NCBI RefSeq assembly: GCF_000508085.1
Contig: NZ_KI669560.1
Coordinates: forward strand, 2,279,802 to 2,343,801
DNA length: 64,000 nucleotides
Source: Sediminibacterium sp. C3
GTDB lineage: Bacteria; Bacteroidota; Bacteroidia; Chitinophagales; Chitinophagaceae
Direction of reading: 5' to 3'
The notes beneath the pieces are model-generated. The model was given only the letters and a program-made list of their open reading frames with translations. It was not told the DNA's origin and did no database searches. Position numbers and translations under genes: made by a program. Shown piece by piece: positions 1 through 9,464 of this stretch (positions are counted from its first letter, which is position 1; each line of letters starts with the position of its first letter).

Positions 1-53
1 AAATCGGGTATGTCCTGAAAGGAAGAATCCGATTATTACAAGCTTTCTCCTAC

Positions 54-1319
54 TTATGATACTTGTTTCTCAGCCATATCAGGAATCACTTCCACTTTGT
101 AAGCACCTGCATCCAGCTTGGCTTTGGTTTCACTGAATGCCTTTAAAGTCTCTTCAATATCTGCATCGGTATGTGCTGCTGAAGGAATTAATCGGAAAAT
201 GATATGTCCCTTAGGAATAACAGGGTATACAACGATAGAAGCAAAAATGCCGTAGTTCTCTCTCAGGTCCATTACCATAGCAGTGGCTTCTTCCACCCCA
301 CCCTTCATGTAAACAGGCGTAACAGGTGTGTTGGTGTTCCCAATATCAAATCCTTTCTCTTTTAATCCGTTCTGCAGCTTCAATGCATTGCTCCATAGCT
401 TTTCTTTTAATTCGGGCATGGTGCGCAACATTTCCAATCTTTTCAGGTTGCCAATTACAATAGGCATCGGCAAGCTCTTGGCAAAAATCTGACTGCGTAT
501 ATTGTAACGGATAAAATCAATAATGGCTTTATCTCCTGCAAGGAAAGCACCAATAGATGCCATACTTTTCGCAAATGTTGAGAAGTACAAATCTATGGCG
601 TCCTGACAGCCCTGCTCTTCGCCCGCACCCGCGCCAGTTTTACCCAATGTACCAAAACCATGGGCATCATCTACTAATAAACGGAATTGATACTTTGATT
701 TCAAGGCAGCAATTTCTTTTAATTTACCCTGGTCTCCGGCCATACCGAAAACACCTTCCGTAATCACCAGAATTCCGCCAGCCTTTTGCTTTTCAATTAA
801 TTGGGTAGCTCTTACCAGTTGCTTTTCGCAATCTTCCACATCATTGTGTTTAAAAACATAACGATGTCCGGGATGCAACCGCAAACCATCAATGATACAG
901 GCATGGCTTTCCGCGTCGTATACAATCACATCGTGTCTGCCACAAACAGCATCAATGGCACTCATGATGCCCTGGTAACCAAAGTTCATCAGGATAGCAT
1001 CTTCTTTATGCTCAAAAGCTGCCAGCTCTCTTTCCAGTTGTTCGTGGTAATTGGAATTCCCACTCATCATTCTGGCCCCCATTGGATAAGCCAAACCGAA
1101 TTCCTTAGCTGCATCCGCATCCACTTTTCTGATTTCAGGATGATTAGCCAGACCCAGGTAATTATTCAGGCTCCAAACTATCATTTCCTTTCCTCTGAAT
1201 TTCATGCGGCTGTTAATTTCTCCTTCCAGTTTCGGAAAGGCAAAATATCCATGGGCACGTTCACGGTGCTGACCTAAAGGACCGGCATTCTTCAATAATT
1301 TTTCAAAAATATCTGCCAT
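54..1319 (-). CDS. PLP-dependent alpha-oxoamine synthase (serine palmitoyltransferase-like)
   Basis: Fold-type I PLP enzyme of the family that condenses an amino acid with an acyl-CoA (serine palmitoyltransferase, KBL, AONS). The sequence shows the N-terminal SLNNYLGLANHP block, the DDAHGFGTLG aspartate/histidine block that holds the PLP ring, and the presumed PLP lysine in TFAKSMASIGAF. The last resembles the TFSKS motif of bacterial serine palmitoyltransferases more than the KBL or AONS versions, so sphingolipid base synthesis is the favoured inference; Bacteroidota commonly make sphingolipids. About 421 residues, a normal family length. The frame extends two codons upstream to a TTG at 1325, but the ATG at 1319 is the better start. 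It is a single gene with its own promoter just upstream. KBL/AONS activity cannot be excluded. Confidence 0.85.
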   Translation of the reverse strand: MADIFEKLLKNAGPLGQHRERAHGYFAFPKLEGEINSRMKFRGKEMIVWSLNNYLGLANHPEIRKVDADAAKEFGLAYPMGARMMSGNSNYHEQLERELAAFEHKEDAILMNFGYQGIMSAIDAVCGRHDVIVYDAESHACIIDGLRLHPGHRYVFKHNDVEDCEKQLVRATQLIEKQKAGGILVITEGVFGMAGDQGKLKEIAALKSKYQFRLLVDDAHGFGTLGKTGAGAGEEQGCQDAIDLYFSTFAKSMASIGAFLAGDKAIIDFIRYNIRSQIFAKSLPMPIVIGNLKRLEMLRTMPELKEKLWSNALKLQNGLKEKGFDIGNTNTPVTPVYMKGGVEEATAMVMDLRENYGIFASIVVYPVIPKGHIIFRLIPSAAHTDADIEETLKAFSETKAKLDAGAYKVEVIPDMAEKQVS

Positions 1320-1352
1320 AAACAATGGGGATTGGTTAGATTAAATTTTTTG

Positions 1353-1382
1353 CAAATTTAAGAAATATGGGGCAAAGCACAA
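1353..1382 (-). promoter_or_regulatory. Bacteroidota-type promoter for the PLP synthase gene
   Basis: On the minus strand, a -7 box TAAATTTG (1353-1360) matches TAnnTTTG and lies 19 bases from a TTG -33 element (1380-1382). Predicted transcription start is about 1346, giving a leader of roughly 25 nt to the ATG at 1319. Confidence 0.55.
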
Positions 1383-1439
1383 GGCATATTATAGCACAAA
1401 CAGTATCTTGCAAACTTTCAAATCATTAAATCAAGCACT

Positions 1440-3113
1440 TTGTACACAATCAAGTTAAACAGCCAATTCGTCAAGGCAATGAGTATTGCATTGCTGATTG
1501 GAACTTCTGTATTTGCTCAGAAAACAACCAAAGTAACCAGTCCTCAGGAGAAAGCTCCCAGATTGGTAGTTGGCATTGTTGTAGATCAAATGAGATGGGA
1601 TTATCTGGAGCGTTTTGCCCCTTTGTTTAAACCAAACGGCGGTTTCAAGCGAATGATGAATCAGGGATTCAGCAACGACAACTGTCAGATTGGTTATACA
1701 CCTTCTGTTACCGCTTGCGGACATACGGGAATTTATACAGGAACGGTACCTGCCATTCACGGAATAACAGGTAATGCATGGTATGACGCTTTATTAAAAA
1801 GAACCGTCTACTGCAGTGAAGACAGAACTGTTGAGGGAGTGGGTGCCAAAGGTGCCAGCGATGGTAAAATGAGTCCTAGAAATATGCTTACTACAAGCAT
1901 AGCAGATGAATTAAGACTGGCAACAAATTTTAAAGGCAAAACCATTGGAATTGCTATAAAAGACCGAGGCGCTATTCTTCCGGCAGGACACAGTGCCAAT
2001 GGTGCTTATTGGTTCGATGCCAAATCGGGCAACTTCATAACCAGCACTTATTATTACAAAGAATTGCCTGAGTGGGTTGCAAAATTCAATACCAGACAAG
2101 TACCCGATTCACTCAGTAAACTGGGATGGAATAAATCAATGGCAGATCAACTTTATTTAGCATATGCTACTTCTGATGAAAAAGTATACGAATCCAAACC
2201 ATTCGGGGCCAATCAGGTAAAAATGCCTTATGACCTATCCAGAAAAGAAAACGAAGGATTTTCGAAAGTAGTTGGTTCTCCTTGGGGGAACACATTAACG
2301 GCTGAAATGGCCAAAGCAGCGGTACTGGCAGAAGAATTAGGAAAAGATGCTATAACCGACATGCTGGCTGTCAGCTTTTCTTCTCCCGATTATATCGGCC
2401 ATAGTTTTGGTCCTAATTCATGGGAAGTAGTAGACAACTATATAAGGCTTGACGAAGAACTGGGCAAAATGTTCGACTTCCTGGATGCTACTGTTGGGAA
2501 AGGAAAATATACCGCATTTTTAAGTGCAGATCATGCCGTTGCTCATGTACCTGGATTCATGAAAGAGAACAAATTACCCGGAGGAACTTTGGATGACAAA
2601 GCGGCTATGGATGAAATGAACAAAGCCATAAAAAACAAATTTGGCATTGACAAAGCAGTAGTAAGTCTATACAATTATCAGGTGCATTTTAACAGAGATT
2701 TATTAGACAGTCTAAATGCAGATAAAAAAGTACTTAACCAGTTCATGGTAAGCTATCTGATGAAGAAAGATTACATACTAAACGCTTTCCCAACCAGTGA
2801 AATTCTAACTAGTCCAATGCCACAATACCTTAGGGAGAAAGTAGCCAACGGATTTTTGTACAATAGAAGCGGAGACATTCAGATGATTTTAAAATCTGGA
2901 TATATTGATGGAGGCGCAACAGGAACTACTCATGGCCTCTGGTACTCCTATGATGCACATATCCCATTGTTATGGTATGGATTTGGTATTAAGCAGGGAA
3001 GATCTAGTAAGAGAGTGTATATGCACGATATTGCTTCTACGGTGGCAGCACTTTTAAAAATTCAGGAACCCAGCGGAAATATCGGAAATCCGATAGAAGA
3101 TGCATTAAAGTAA
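1440..3113 (+). CDS. PafA-like alkaline phosphatase superfamily enzyme (secreted)
   Basis: Secreted phosphomonoesterase/phosphodiesterase of the alkaline phosphatase superfamily, close to the PafA type of Bacteroidota, which releases phosphate from organic phosphates in the periplasm. Residues in TTG-start numbering: metal Asp in IVVDQMRWD (about 49), nucleophile Thr91 in PSVTACGHTG, the Asn of GNAWYD, the Lys-x-Arg pair of IKDRGA, Asp/His in SSPDYIGHSFG, the Asp-His pair in SADHAVAH, and a late His in GTTHGLW. All catalytic and Zn-binding positions expected for PafA appear present. The frame opens with TTG at 1440; the first ATG (1479) would remove the lysines ahead of the hydrophobic segment and leave a poor signal peptide, so TTG is preferred. 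A strong hairpin terminator follows at 3161. Confidence 0.88.
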   Translation: MYTIKLNSQFVKAMSIALLIGTSVFAQKTTKVTSPQEKAPRLVVGIVVDQMRWDYLERFAPLFKPNGGFKRMMNQGFSNDNCQIGYTPSVTACGHTGIYTGTVPAIHGITGNAWYDALLKRTVYCSEDRTVEGVGAKGASDGKMSPRNMLTTSIADELRLATNFKGKTIGIAIKDRGAILPAGHSANGAYWFDAKSGNFITSTYYYKELPEWVAKFNTRQVPDSLSKLGWNKSMADQLYLAYATSDEKVYESKPFGANQVKMPYDLSRKENEGFSKVVGSPWGNTLTAEMAKAAVLAEELGKDAITDMLAVSFSSPDYIGHSFGPNSWEVVDNYIRLDEELGKMFDFLDATVGKGKYTAFLSADHAVAHVPGFMKENKLPGGTLDDKAAMDEMNKAIKNKFGIDKAVVSLYNYQVHFNRDLLDSLNADKKVLNQFMVSYLMKKDYILNAFPTSEILTSPMPQYLREKVANGFLYNRSGDIQMILKSGYIDGGATGTTHGLWYSYDAHIPLLWYGFGIKQGRSSKRVYMHDIASTVAALLKIQEPSGNIGNPIEDALK

Positions 3114-3160
3114 AAAAACATTCATAATAGTTGTAATATTATTTTGCTTTGATATGGACG

Positions 3161-3190
3161 AGGTTGTATCTTGCGATACAACCTTTTTTT
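3161..3190 (+). terminator. Rho-independent terminator touching the next start codon
   Basis: Perfect 10-bp stem (3161-3170 with 3175-3184), TTGC loop, then a T-run ending at 3190. The ATG of the M16 peptidase begins at 3191, so this signal ends the pafA-like transcript and also abuts the next gene. Confidence 0.85.
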
Positions 3191-6010
3191 ATGACTAATA
3201 GTAGAATCATTACCCGGATTTTTTTATTGATCTGTCTGACTGTTGTGTTTAATGCCAATGCACAACTTAATTTGTCAGAAAAAATTCCGGTAGACCCAAA
3301 AGTTAAAATTGGCAAGTTGTCAAACGGACTAACGTATTACATCCGACAGAATGCCAAACCAGAAAAAAAAGTGGAACTGCGATTAGTTGTTAATGCAGGC
3401 TCAATTTTGGAAGACAATGACCAGCAGGGGCTTGCACACTTCACAGAGCATATGGCTTTTAATGGAACCAAAAACTTCAAAAAGAACGAACTGGTTAATT
3501 TTCTTCAAAGCATTGGTGTTGATTTTGGCGCTGATTTAAACGCCTATACCGGTTTTGATGAAACTGTATATATTTTGCCTATTCCTCTAAGCGACCCCAA
3601 CAATTTTATCAAAGGACTTCAAATTCTGCAGGACTGGGCAGGTGGCATTAGCTTTGAAGGAAAGCAGATAGATGATGAAAGAGGCATTATTCTGGAAGAA
3701 AGCAGATTGGGGAAAGGAGCAGAAGACAGAATGTTCCGGAAAATTTATCCTAAACAATATGCAGGCTCCAAATACGCACAAAGATTGCCAATTGGTAAAG
3801 ACAGCTTGTTAAAAAGCTTCAAGCACAGTGCTATCAAGCGCTTTTATGCAGACTGGTACCGACCTAACCTAATGGCAGTAATGGTTGTTGGAGATATTGA
3901 TGTTACGGCCACTGAAAAATTGGTACAACAGTATTTCGGGGGATTAAAAAATCCAGCCAATCCAAGACCCCGTACTTATGCAACAGTGCCGGCAAGAACC
4001 CAGCACGATGGAATCGTAGTAACCGATAAAGAAGCCACTAATTTTACGGTGGAGTTGAATTATTCAACGGTAAAAACCCAACCTGAACTTACCATTGATG
4101 ACTACAGAAGAAACAGTATCATCAAGTCATTATTTACCAGCATGCTTAATCAGCGGATGAACGAGCTGGCACAAAGCAGCAATCCTCCTTTCAGTTTTGC
4201 AGGAGGTAATTTTGGATCCTATGCAAGAGGTCATGAAGCATTCAACGGTTTTGCCGTTCCTGGTCCCAAAGGTCCTGACACTGCTTTAATGGCTATGCTA
4301 ACAGAAATAGAAAGAATTAAAAAGTTTGGCTTCACCCAGTCTGAACTGGAGAGAGCAAAAAAACAACAACTAGCAAGTATTGAAAGATCTTATAACAACA
4401 GAGACAAAACAGAGTCCAGTGTACTGGTGGAAGAATACATCAGAAATTTCTTACAACAGGAACCAATTCCCGGCATTGAAACAGAATTCAATTACAAGAA
4501 CAGTTTAATGCCAGGTGTTCAATTAGCAGAAGTAAATGCACTGGCCAACGAACTAAAGAAAAATGAAAAACTCTTTGTTTCCGTGCAGGGACCTGAGAAA
4601 AGTAATTTCAATTTACCCAACAAGGACAAATTGCTGGCTTCAATTCAAATGGCTGCCAATAGCCCATTAAAAGCATATGAAGAGAAAGCCATTGCCAGCT
4701 CCTTGCTGGAAAAAATACCAGCAGCAGGTCAATTGGTAAGTGAAAAAAGAAACGAGGCACTGGACATTACAGAATTAACCTATAGCAACGGAACCCGGGT
4801 TATTATTAAAAACACCAATTTTAAACAGGATGAAATTATCCTTACCGGTTTCAAAAAAGGGGGCATCAATGGATATGGCATAGCCGATAAGCAAAGTGCA
4901 GCTTATGCCACATCGGCTATACAACAAATGGGAATTGGCGCATTCAGCCCGGTTGATTTAAGAAAATTTCTTTCGGGTAAAATAGCCAATGCCAGTGTTG
5001 GCTTAAATGCTCTAAGTACAAGAGTCAGCGGCAACAGTAGTATAAAAGACATGGAAACTATGTTCCAGCTGATGTACCTGAACTTTACACAAATAAGAAA
5101 AGACGAAAGTTTATTCAACAGCTGGAAAGAGAAGACAAAATCTCAGATACAGTTTTTGATGTCCGATCCTACCACCGCTTTTATAGATACCGTTTACAAA
5201 GTAATGTATGGTGGAAACCCGTTGGCTCCTTCTGTTGTACCTACCGCTGCAGACTTCGACCAGATAAACCTGAGCAGAGCAATGGAAATTTATAAGGAAC
5301 AAACAAATGATGCCAGTGATTATACTTTTATCATGGTAGGTAATATTGATTTAAATACAGTAAAACCTTTGTTGGCAACTTATATCGGAGGGTTACCTTC
5401 TAAAGGAACCAAAGGAGCATTCAAAGACAATGGTGTACGGATACTACCAGGTAAGAAAGACTTGAAATTCTACAAAGGAAAAGAACCGAAGAGTTTTATT
5501 TTCCATGTTTACGCTGGCCCTGTTGCTTATTCAGAATCGCTGGCCTTGCATACCGAGATGCTTTCAGAAATCCTGAATATCAAAATCATTGAAGAGCTCA
5601 GAGAAAAAATTGGTGGTATCTATGGCGGAGGTATCAATGGTTCGGTATCTAAATACCCCTATGAAGGTTATACCATGGCATTACAATTGCCATGTGGCCC
5701 TGAAAACGTAGATAAATTAACAACGGCAGCCAATGCAGAAATTGAAAAAATAAAACAGCAGGGACCCGAGCAGAAAGACCTGGATAAAGTAAAAAAATCT
5801 TTGCTGGAAAAATATGCGGTAAACATCAAGGACAACCGTTACTGGAGTAATGTACTGCAGGGTATCTACTTTTCGGAGAACGAACCGGAAAGAATATTGA
5901 ATTATACCAAAATTGTAAATGATGTTACCATAGAAGACATTCGTAAAGCAGCCGCTCTGGTGTTGAACAACAGCAATATTATTCATGCTGTGTTATATCC
6001 GGAGAAGTAA
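3191..6010 (+). CDS. M16 family zinc metallopeptidase (pitrilysin/insulinase type)
   Basis: Periplasmic or envelope zinc endopeptidase. A signal peptide (residues 1-25, ending NANAQ) is followed by the inverted zinc motif HFTEH at 83-87 and the downstream Glu in the DERGIILEES segment. At 939 residues it carries the expected duplicated M16 N- and C-domains in one chain; the C-terminal half (from about residue 520) has no HxxEH and is presumably the inactive half. The frame is open back to a TTG at 3149, but that would translate a terminator hairpin; ATG 3191 gives a clean signal peptide. The methyltransferase gene starts 9 bases after the stop, suggesting an operon. Confidence 0.92.
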   Translation: MTNSRIITRIFLLICLTVVFNANAQLNLSEKIPVDPKVKIGKLSNGLTYYIRQNAKPEKKVELRLVVNAGSILEDNDQQGLAHFTEHMAFNGTKNFKKNELVNFLQSIGVDFGADLNAYTGFDETVYILPIPLSDPNNFIKGLQILQDWAGGISFEGKQIDDERGIILEESRLGKGAEDRMFRKIYPKQYAGSKYAQRLPIGKDSLLKSFKHSAIKRFYADWYRPNLMAVMVVGDIDVTATEKLVQQYFGGLKNPANPRPRTYATVPARTQHDGIVVTDKEATNFTVELNYSTVKTQPELTIDDYRRNSIIKSLFTSMLNQRMNELAQSSNPPFSFAGGNFGSYARGHEAFNGFAVPGPKGPDTALMAMLTEIERIKKFGFTQSELERAKKQQLASIERSYNNRDKTESSVLVEEYIRNFLQQEPIPGIETEFNYKNSLMPGVQLAEVNALANELKKNEKLFVSVQGPEKSNFNLPNKDKLLASIQMAANSPLKAYEEKAIASSLLEKIPAAGQLVSEKRNEALDITELTYSNGTRVIIKNTNFKQDEIILTGFKKGGINGYGIADKQSAAYATSAIQQMGIGAFSPVDLRKFLSGKIANASVGLNALSTRVSGNSSIKDMETMFQLMYLNFTQIRKDESLFNSWKEKTKSQIQFLMSDPTTAFIDTVYKVMYGGNPLAPSVVPTAADFDQINLSRAMEIYKEQTNDASDYTFIMVGNIDLNTVKPLLATYIGGLPSKGTKGAFKDNGVRILPGKKDLKFYKGKEPKSFIFHVYAGPVAYSESLALHTEMLSEILNIKIIEELREKIGGIYGGGINGSVSKYPYEGYTMALQLPCGPENVDKLTTAANAEIEKIKQQGPEQKDLDKVKKSLLEKYAVNIKDNRYWSNVLQGIYFSENEPERILNYTKIVNDVTIEDIRKAAALVLNNSNIIHAVLYPEK

Positions 6011-6019
6011 CTTTACCAA

Positions 6020-6835
6020 ATGAACAAGCTGGCAAAAAAAGCAGGAAAACAATTCTTTCACCAATTAGGCGCAAACCAGTTACTGAATGAACTGAATTTT
6101 CGCTTCCAGCAATGTCGACACTATTTTGGCAACCGCCAATTTCAAAAAAAACACAAGCGCTTTGTCTTTCCATCAGACAGAGCGCTTTTTAATACCTTTC
6201 AGTTAAATTATCAACGGTTTTACGAAGACGGATTATTGTCTGCAAAGGAGTTAATTGAATGGAGTGGTATTAAGAACCAGGAAAGACCCGTCATACTGGA
6301 CTGGGGTACAGGTACCGGCAGAATCATCCGGCACCTTCCTACCCTTATGTCCAATGCCGTTTGTTATGGATCAGATCTGGATGAGGCATTGATTAGCTGG
6401 TGCAAAAAAAATATTGATGCCGTTTATTTCGACACTATTAACAACGAATGCCTGCCCTATCCCTCTTATTATTTTACTGCTATTTGGGGCATTTCCGTTT
6501 TTACACATATTCCTGCTAAAGAAACAGCAAATTGGTTAGCTGAGTTACACCGGATCATGAAAGACAATGCCATAGCCATTCTTACAACTCATGGCAGTAA
6601 TTATTATCACCAATTAAATGCAGCCCAACTGAGTCAATTAAACAATCAGGGCACGTATACGATAGATTATATAGAAAAAGGGCATCGTTTAATGACCACA
6701 TATCATGAAGCAGAATCATTCCGTTCAATGCTCAGGCAGAGATTTCAAATAGAACATTTTTGGAAAGGCAAAACCCATCCCGAAAAAATGGGCGGTCAGG
6801 ATTGCTGGATTATAAAAAAAGTCCCGGCCGCATGA
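6020..6835 (+). CDS. class I SAM-dependent methyltransferase
   Basis: Cytoplasmic methyltransferase with a class I Rossmann core. Motif I is visible as ILDWGTGTGR at about residues 91-100, followed by an acidic motif (YGSDLDEAL) and a motif IV/post-motif region (AIWGISVFTHIP). The first 90 residues are a basic extension (many K, R, Q) with no recognised domain. The substrate cannot be read from sequence. It lies directly behind the M16 peptidase and is likely cotranscribed. No clear terminator was seen in the 85 bases before the convergent propeller gene. Confidence 0.75.
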   Translation: MNKLAKKAGKQFFHQLGANQLLNELNFRFQQCRHYFGNRQFQKKHKRFVFPSDRALFNTFQLNYQRFYEDGLLSAKELIEWSGIKNQERPVILDWGTGTGRIIRHLPTLMSNAVCYGSDLDEALISWCKKNIDAVYFDTINNECLPYPSYYFTAIWGISVFTHIPAKETANWLAELHRIMKDNAIAILTTHGSNYYHQLNAAQLSQLNNQGTYTIDYIEKGHRLMTTYHEAESFRSMLRQRFQIEHFWKGKTHPEKMGGQDCWIIKKVPAA

Positions 6836-6920
6836 GCAACCGGAACTTCTTTAGAAAACAATCTTCATTTCAATTTTTAGCAACCAACCCTTGGTTTGGG
6901 ATAGTTACAAGGGAACCAAC

Positions 6921-9428
6921 TTATTTTGCAGCTTTCTGAATTTCAGATAAGCTGGCCACGTATAAACTTCTTCCATGCGTACCCAGAACAATTTCATTGT
7001 CTCTTGGATGAATAGCAATATCATGTACAGGAATACTGTAAGGCAACCCTTTGTTCCACATTACAGAACTGTTTCCACCATTCATGCTTACATAAAGTCC
7101 ACCATCGGTTCCTATATAAAGAATATTCTCATTCACCGGATCTTCTCTCAATACATTCACAGATTCGTAAGGAAGGTCTTTGGCAATCTGCTTCCAGGTA
7201 GTGCCGTAATCATCACTTACATAAACCAATGCATTGAAATAATCATTTCTGTATCCGTTTAAAGTTACGTACACACGACTCTCTTTAAACTTACTGGCTA
7301 CTACTCTACTCACATATAATCCCTTGGGCAATTTTCCATTGATATTGGTCCAGCTGTAGCCACCGTCTTTGGTAACATGAATAAGACCATCATCAGAGCC
7401 CGTATAAATCAAACCAAAACGCATAGGGCTTTCACTGATGGTAGACAGCGTACCAAATGGAACATCTCCTTGCTGAGGATTGGTTGTTAAATCACCGCTC
7501 ATCGCCACCATATTCTCTCCTTTGTTCAGTGAACGGTGAAACTTATTGCTTCCGAAATAAAATACATCCTGGTTATGTCTGCTCAGTACAATGGGAGATT
7601 GCCAGTTAAAGCGAAGCGGTGATTCACCCAATGCACGATTGGGTTTCACCATAGCACCTCTTGGGCCTCTCTCACCGGATGCCGGCGCGCCAATTACCTG
7701 ACGGTTGTAGTTGCCAAACTGAGAGCCACTATACACAGTGCGGTTATCTCTCCAGTCTACCTGCACCTGCATACCATCTCCTCCATTTATGCTCTTATAA
7801 GCGTAGTTACCAGAACCATGCCAGCCAACATTTTCTACATTCTTGCTGGAGCCATACCAGGTACCATTGTCCTGTAAACCACCGTAAACATTATACGGTG
7901 TAGCCATGTCCACTTCAATCGCATAAAACTGTCCAACAGAAGGCGCATTTAGTTTAGACCAGTTTTTCCCATAGTCATAACTCATATTCAATCCGCCATC
8001 GTTACCATTGATAACATGGCCGTCTTTGGTAGCACTAAACCAGAAAGCATGATGATCAGAGTGAACAGAAGGTCCGTCAATAGAAGTAAACTTTTTTCCA
8101 CCATCTGTACTCATCAATAAGTCTACGCCTGTTAACACCACTTTGTTCTCATCAACCGGACTCACGAAAACTTTACCAAAATAGTATCCATAAGAACTGT
8201 AAATATTGATGAAATCATTATGTGTTTTCTTCCAGGTTTTTCCACCGTCGTCACTTCGGTACAATTCGCAACCTTTAACGGCTGCTGCGGTGATGGCCGC
8301 ATTGGCATCGTAGAAATAATCCCAGATTACATTGGGGCTATATTTACCACTGGCCACTCCTTCCTTAATGGAAGCAGCTGTATATTCAGCAGGCAAACGA
8401 TATCTTGGACTGCGGATAAAATTGTTCAGTTTTTTATCATCCAATGCAGCAAACTGCTCTTTAGTTATACCCTGGAAAGTGTTTAGTGTATATGCTCCCG
8501 TATCTGCAGTTGAAGCATTGTTGGCTCGGGCGGTAGCAGGCCTTGGTTCATTATTGTCTACAACGGCATAAACAATATTGGGGTTCTTTGGATAAATAGC
8601 CAATCCAATTCTACCCACACCATCCCCTGTTGGGAATCCGGCACCTTCTACAGATATTTTCTGCCAGGTTTCGCCGCCATCGGTACTTTTAAAAATACCA
8701 CCAGACTTTCCGCTTTCCTCAAAATTCCAGGCTTTACGGGTACGATACCACATGCCTGCATACAATTCATTGGGGTTAGATGGATTGATATCCAGATCTA
8801 CAGCTCCTGTATTTTCATCGATATATAAGGTTTGCTTCCATGTTTTTCCGCCATCTGTTGTTTTGTACACTCCTCTTTCTTTATTGGGGGAGTACAAATG
8901 TCCCAATACCGCTACCCAGGCTGTATTCGGATCGCTACTATGCAATTTGATTTCTCCAATATGATGACTTTCAGGCAAACCCAACCAGGTCCAGGTTTTA
9001 CCATTATCAGCTGACTTATAAACGCCTAAACCAGCGTAAGTAGAACGGCTGCTATTCACTTCACCGGTACCCACCCAGATTTCACGGGTTTTCCAGTTTA
9101 CGGCAATATCTCCAATACCAATAATGTCTTCGGAATCAAAAATGGGCGTAAAGCTCATCCCGTTATTGGTTGTTTGCCACAAACCTCCTGTAGCATAAGC
9201 TACATAGAATTCAGTTGGATCTGCGGGATTCACATCCATGTCTACTACCCTTCCACTTTGTACGGTTGGACCAATATTTCTGAACGCAGTTTTATTGGCC
9301 GGGGATTCTGAACTCAGCTGTTTTCTGATTTCAATACTCTTCAGTCTTTCACTTGCTGGCGTTGGTTTAACCTGCGCTTGCGCAAAAAAAGAAGAAATCA
9401 TTAACAGCGATAAAAATGTTTTTCTCAT
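6921..9428 (-). CDS. secreted BNR/VPS10-like beta-propeller protein
   Basis: Large secreted protein (835 aa, signal peptide 1-19 ending AQAQ) built of repeated Asp-box hairpins. At least seven S/T-x-D-x-G-x-T/S-W-like motifs are visible (for example SADNGKTW, TTDGGKTW, STDGGETW, SDDGGKTW, TKDGGYSW, SDDYGTTW). This architecture is shared by sortilin/VPS10-type propellers and exo-sialidase-like folds and is often labelled glycosyl hydrolase in Bacteroidota. No sialidase arginine triad or other catalytic signature was identified, so a binding or scaffolding role is equally possible. Divergent from the YwqK-like gene with only 36 bases between them. Confidence 0.75.
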   Translation of the reverse strand: MRKTFLSLLMISSFFAQAQVKPTPASERLKSIEIRKQLSSESPANKTAFRNIGPTVQSGRVVDMDVNPADPTEFYVAYATGGLWQTTNNGMSFTPIFDSEDIIGIGDIAVNWKTREIWVGTGEVNSSRSTYAGLGVYKSADNGKTWTWLGLPESHHIGEIKLHSSDPNTAWVAVLGHLYSPNKERGVYKTTDGGKTWKQTLYIDENTGAVDLDINPSNPNELYAGMWYRTRKAWNFEESGKSGGIFKSTDGGETWQKISVEGAGFPTGDGVGRIGLAIYPKNPNIVYAVVDNNEPRPATARANNASTADTGAYTLNTFQGITKEQFAALDDKKLNNFIRSPRYRLPAEYTAASIKEGVASGKYSPNVIWDYFYDANAAITAAAVKGCELYRSDDGGKTWKKTHNDFINIYSSYGYYFGKVFVSPVDENKVVLTGVDLLMSTDGGKKFTSIDGPSVHSDHHAFWFSATKDGHVINGNDGGLNMSYDYGKNWSKLNAPSVGQFYAIEVDMATPYNVYGGLQDNGTWYGSSKNVENVGWHGSGNYAYKSINGGDGMQVQVDWRDNRTVYSGSQFGNYNRQVIGAPASGERGPRGAMVKPNRALGESPLRFNWQSPIVLSRHNQDVFYFGSNKFHRSLNKGENMVAMSGDLTTNPQQGDVPFGTLSTISESPMRFGLIYTGSDDGLIHVTKDGGYSWTNINGKLPKGLYVSRVVASKFKESRVYVTLNGYRNDYFNALVYVSDDYGTTWKQIAKDLPYESVNVLREDPVNENILYIGTDGGLYVSMNGGNSSVMWNKGLPYSIPVHDIAIHPRDNEIVLGTHGRSLYVASLSEIQKAAK

Positions 9429-9464
9429 ATCGGCTTAGTATTTTCGAATCCCAATGTAAGTAAT

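Noticed and set aside
801-1277. 158-residue open frame antisense to the PLP synthase
   Set aside because: No domain or signal features; the opposite strand encodes conserved PLP-enzyme motifs throughout.
3149-3190. Upstream TTG start for the M16 peptidase
   Set aside because: It would translate a terminator hairpin and put extra residues before a clean signal peptide.
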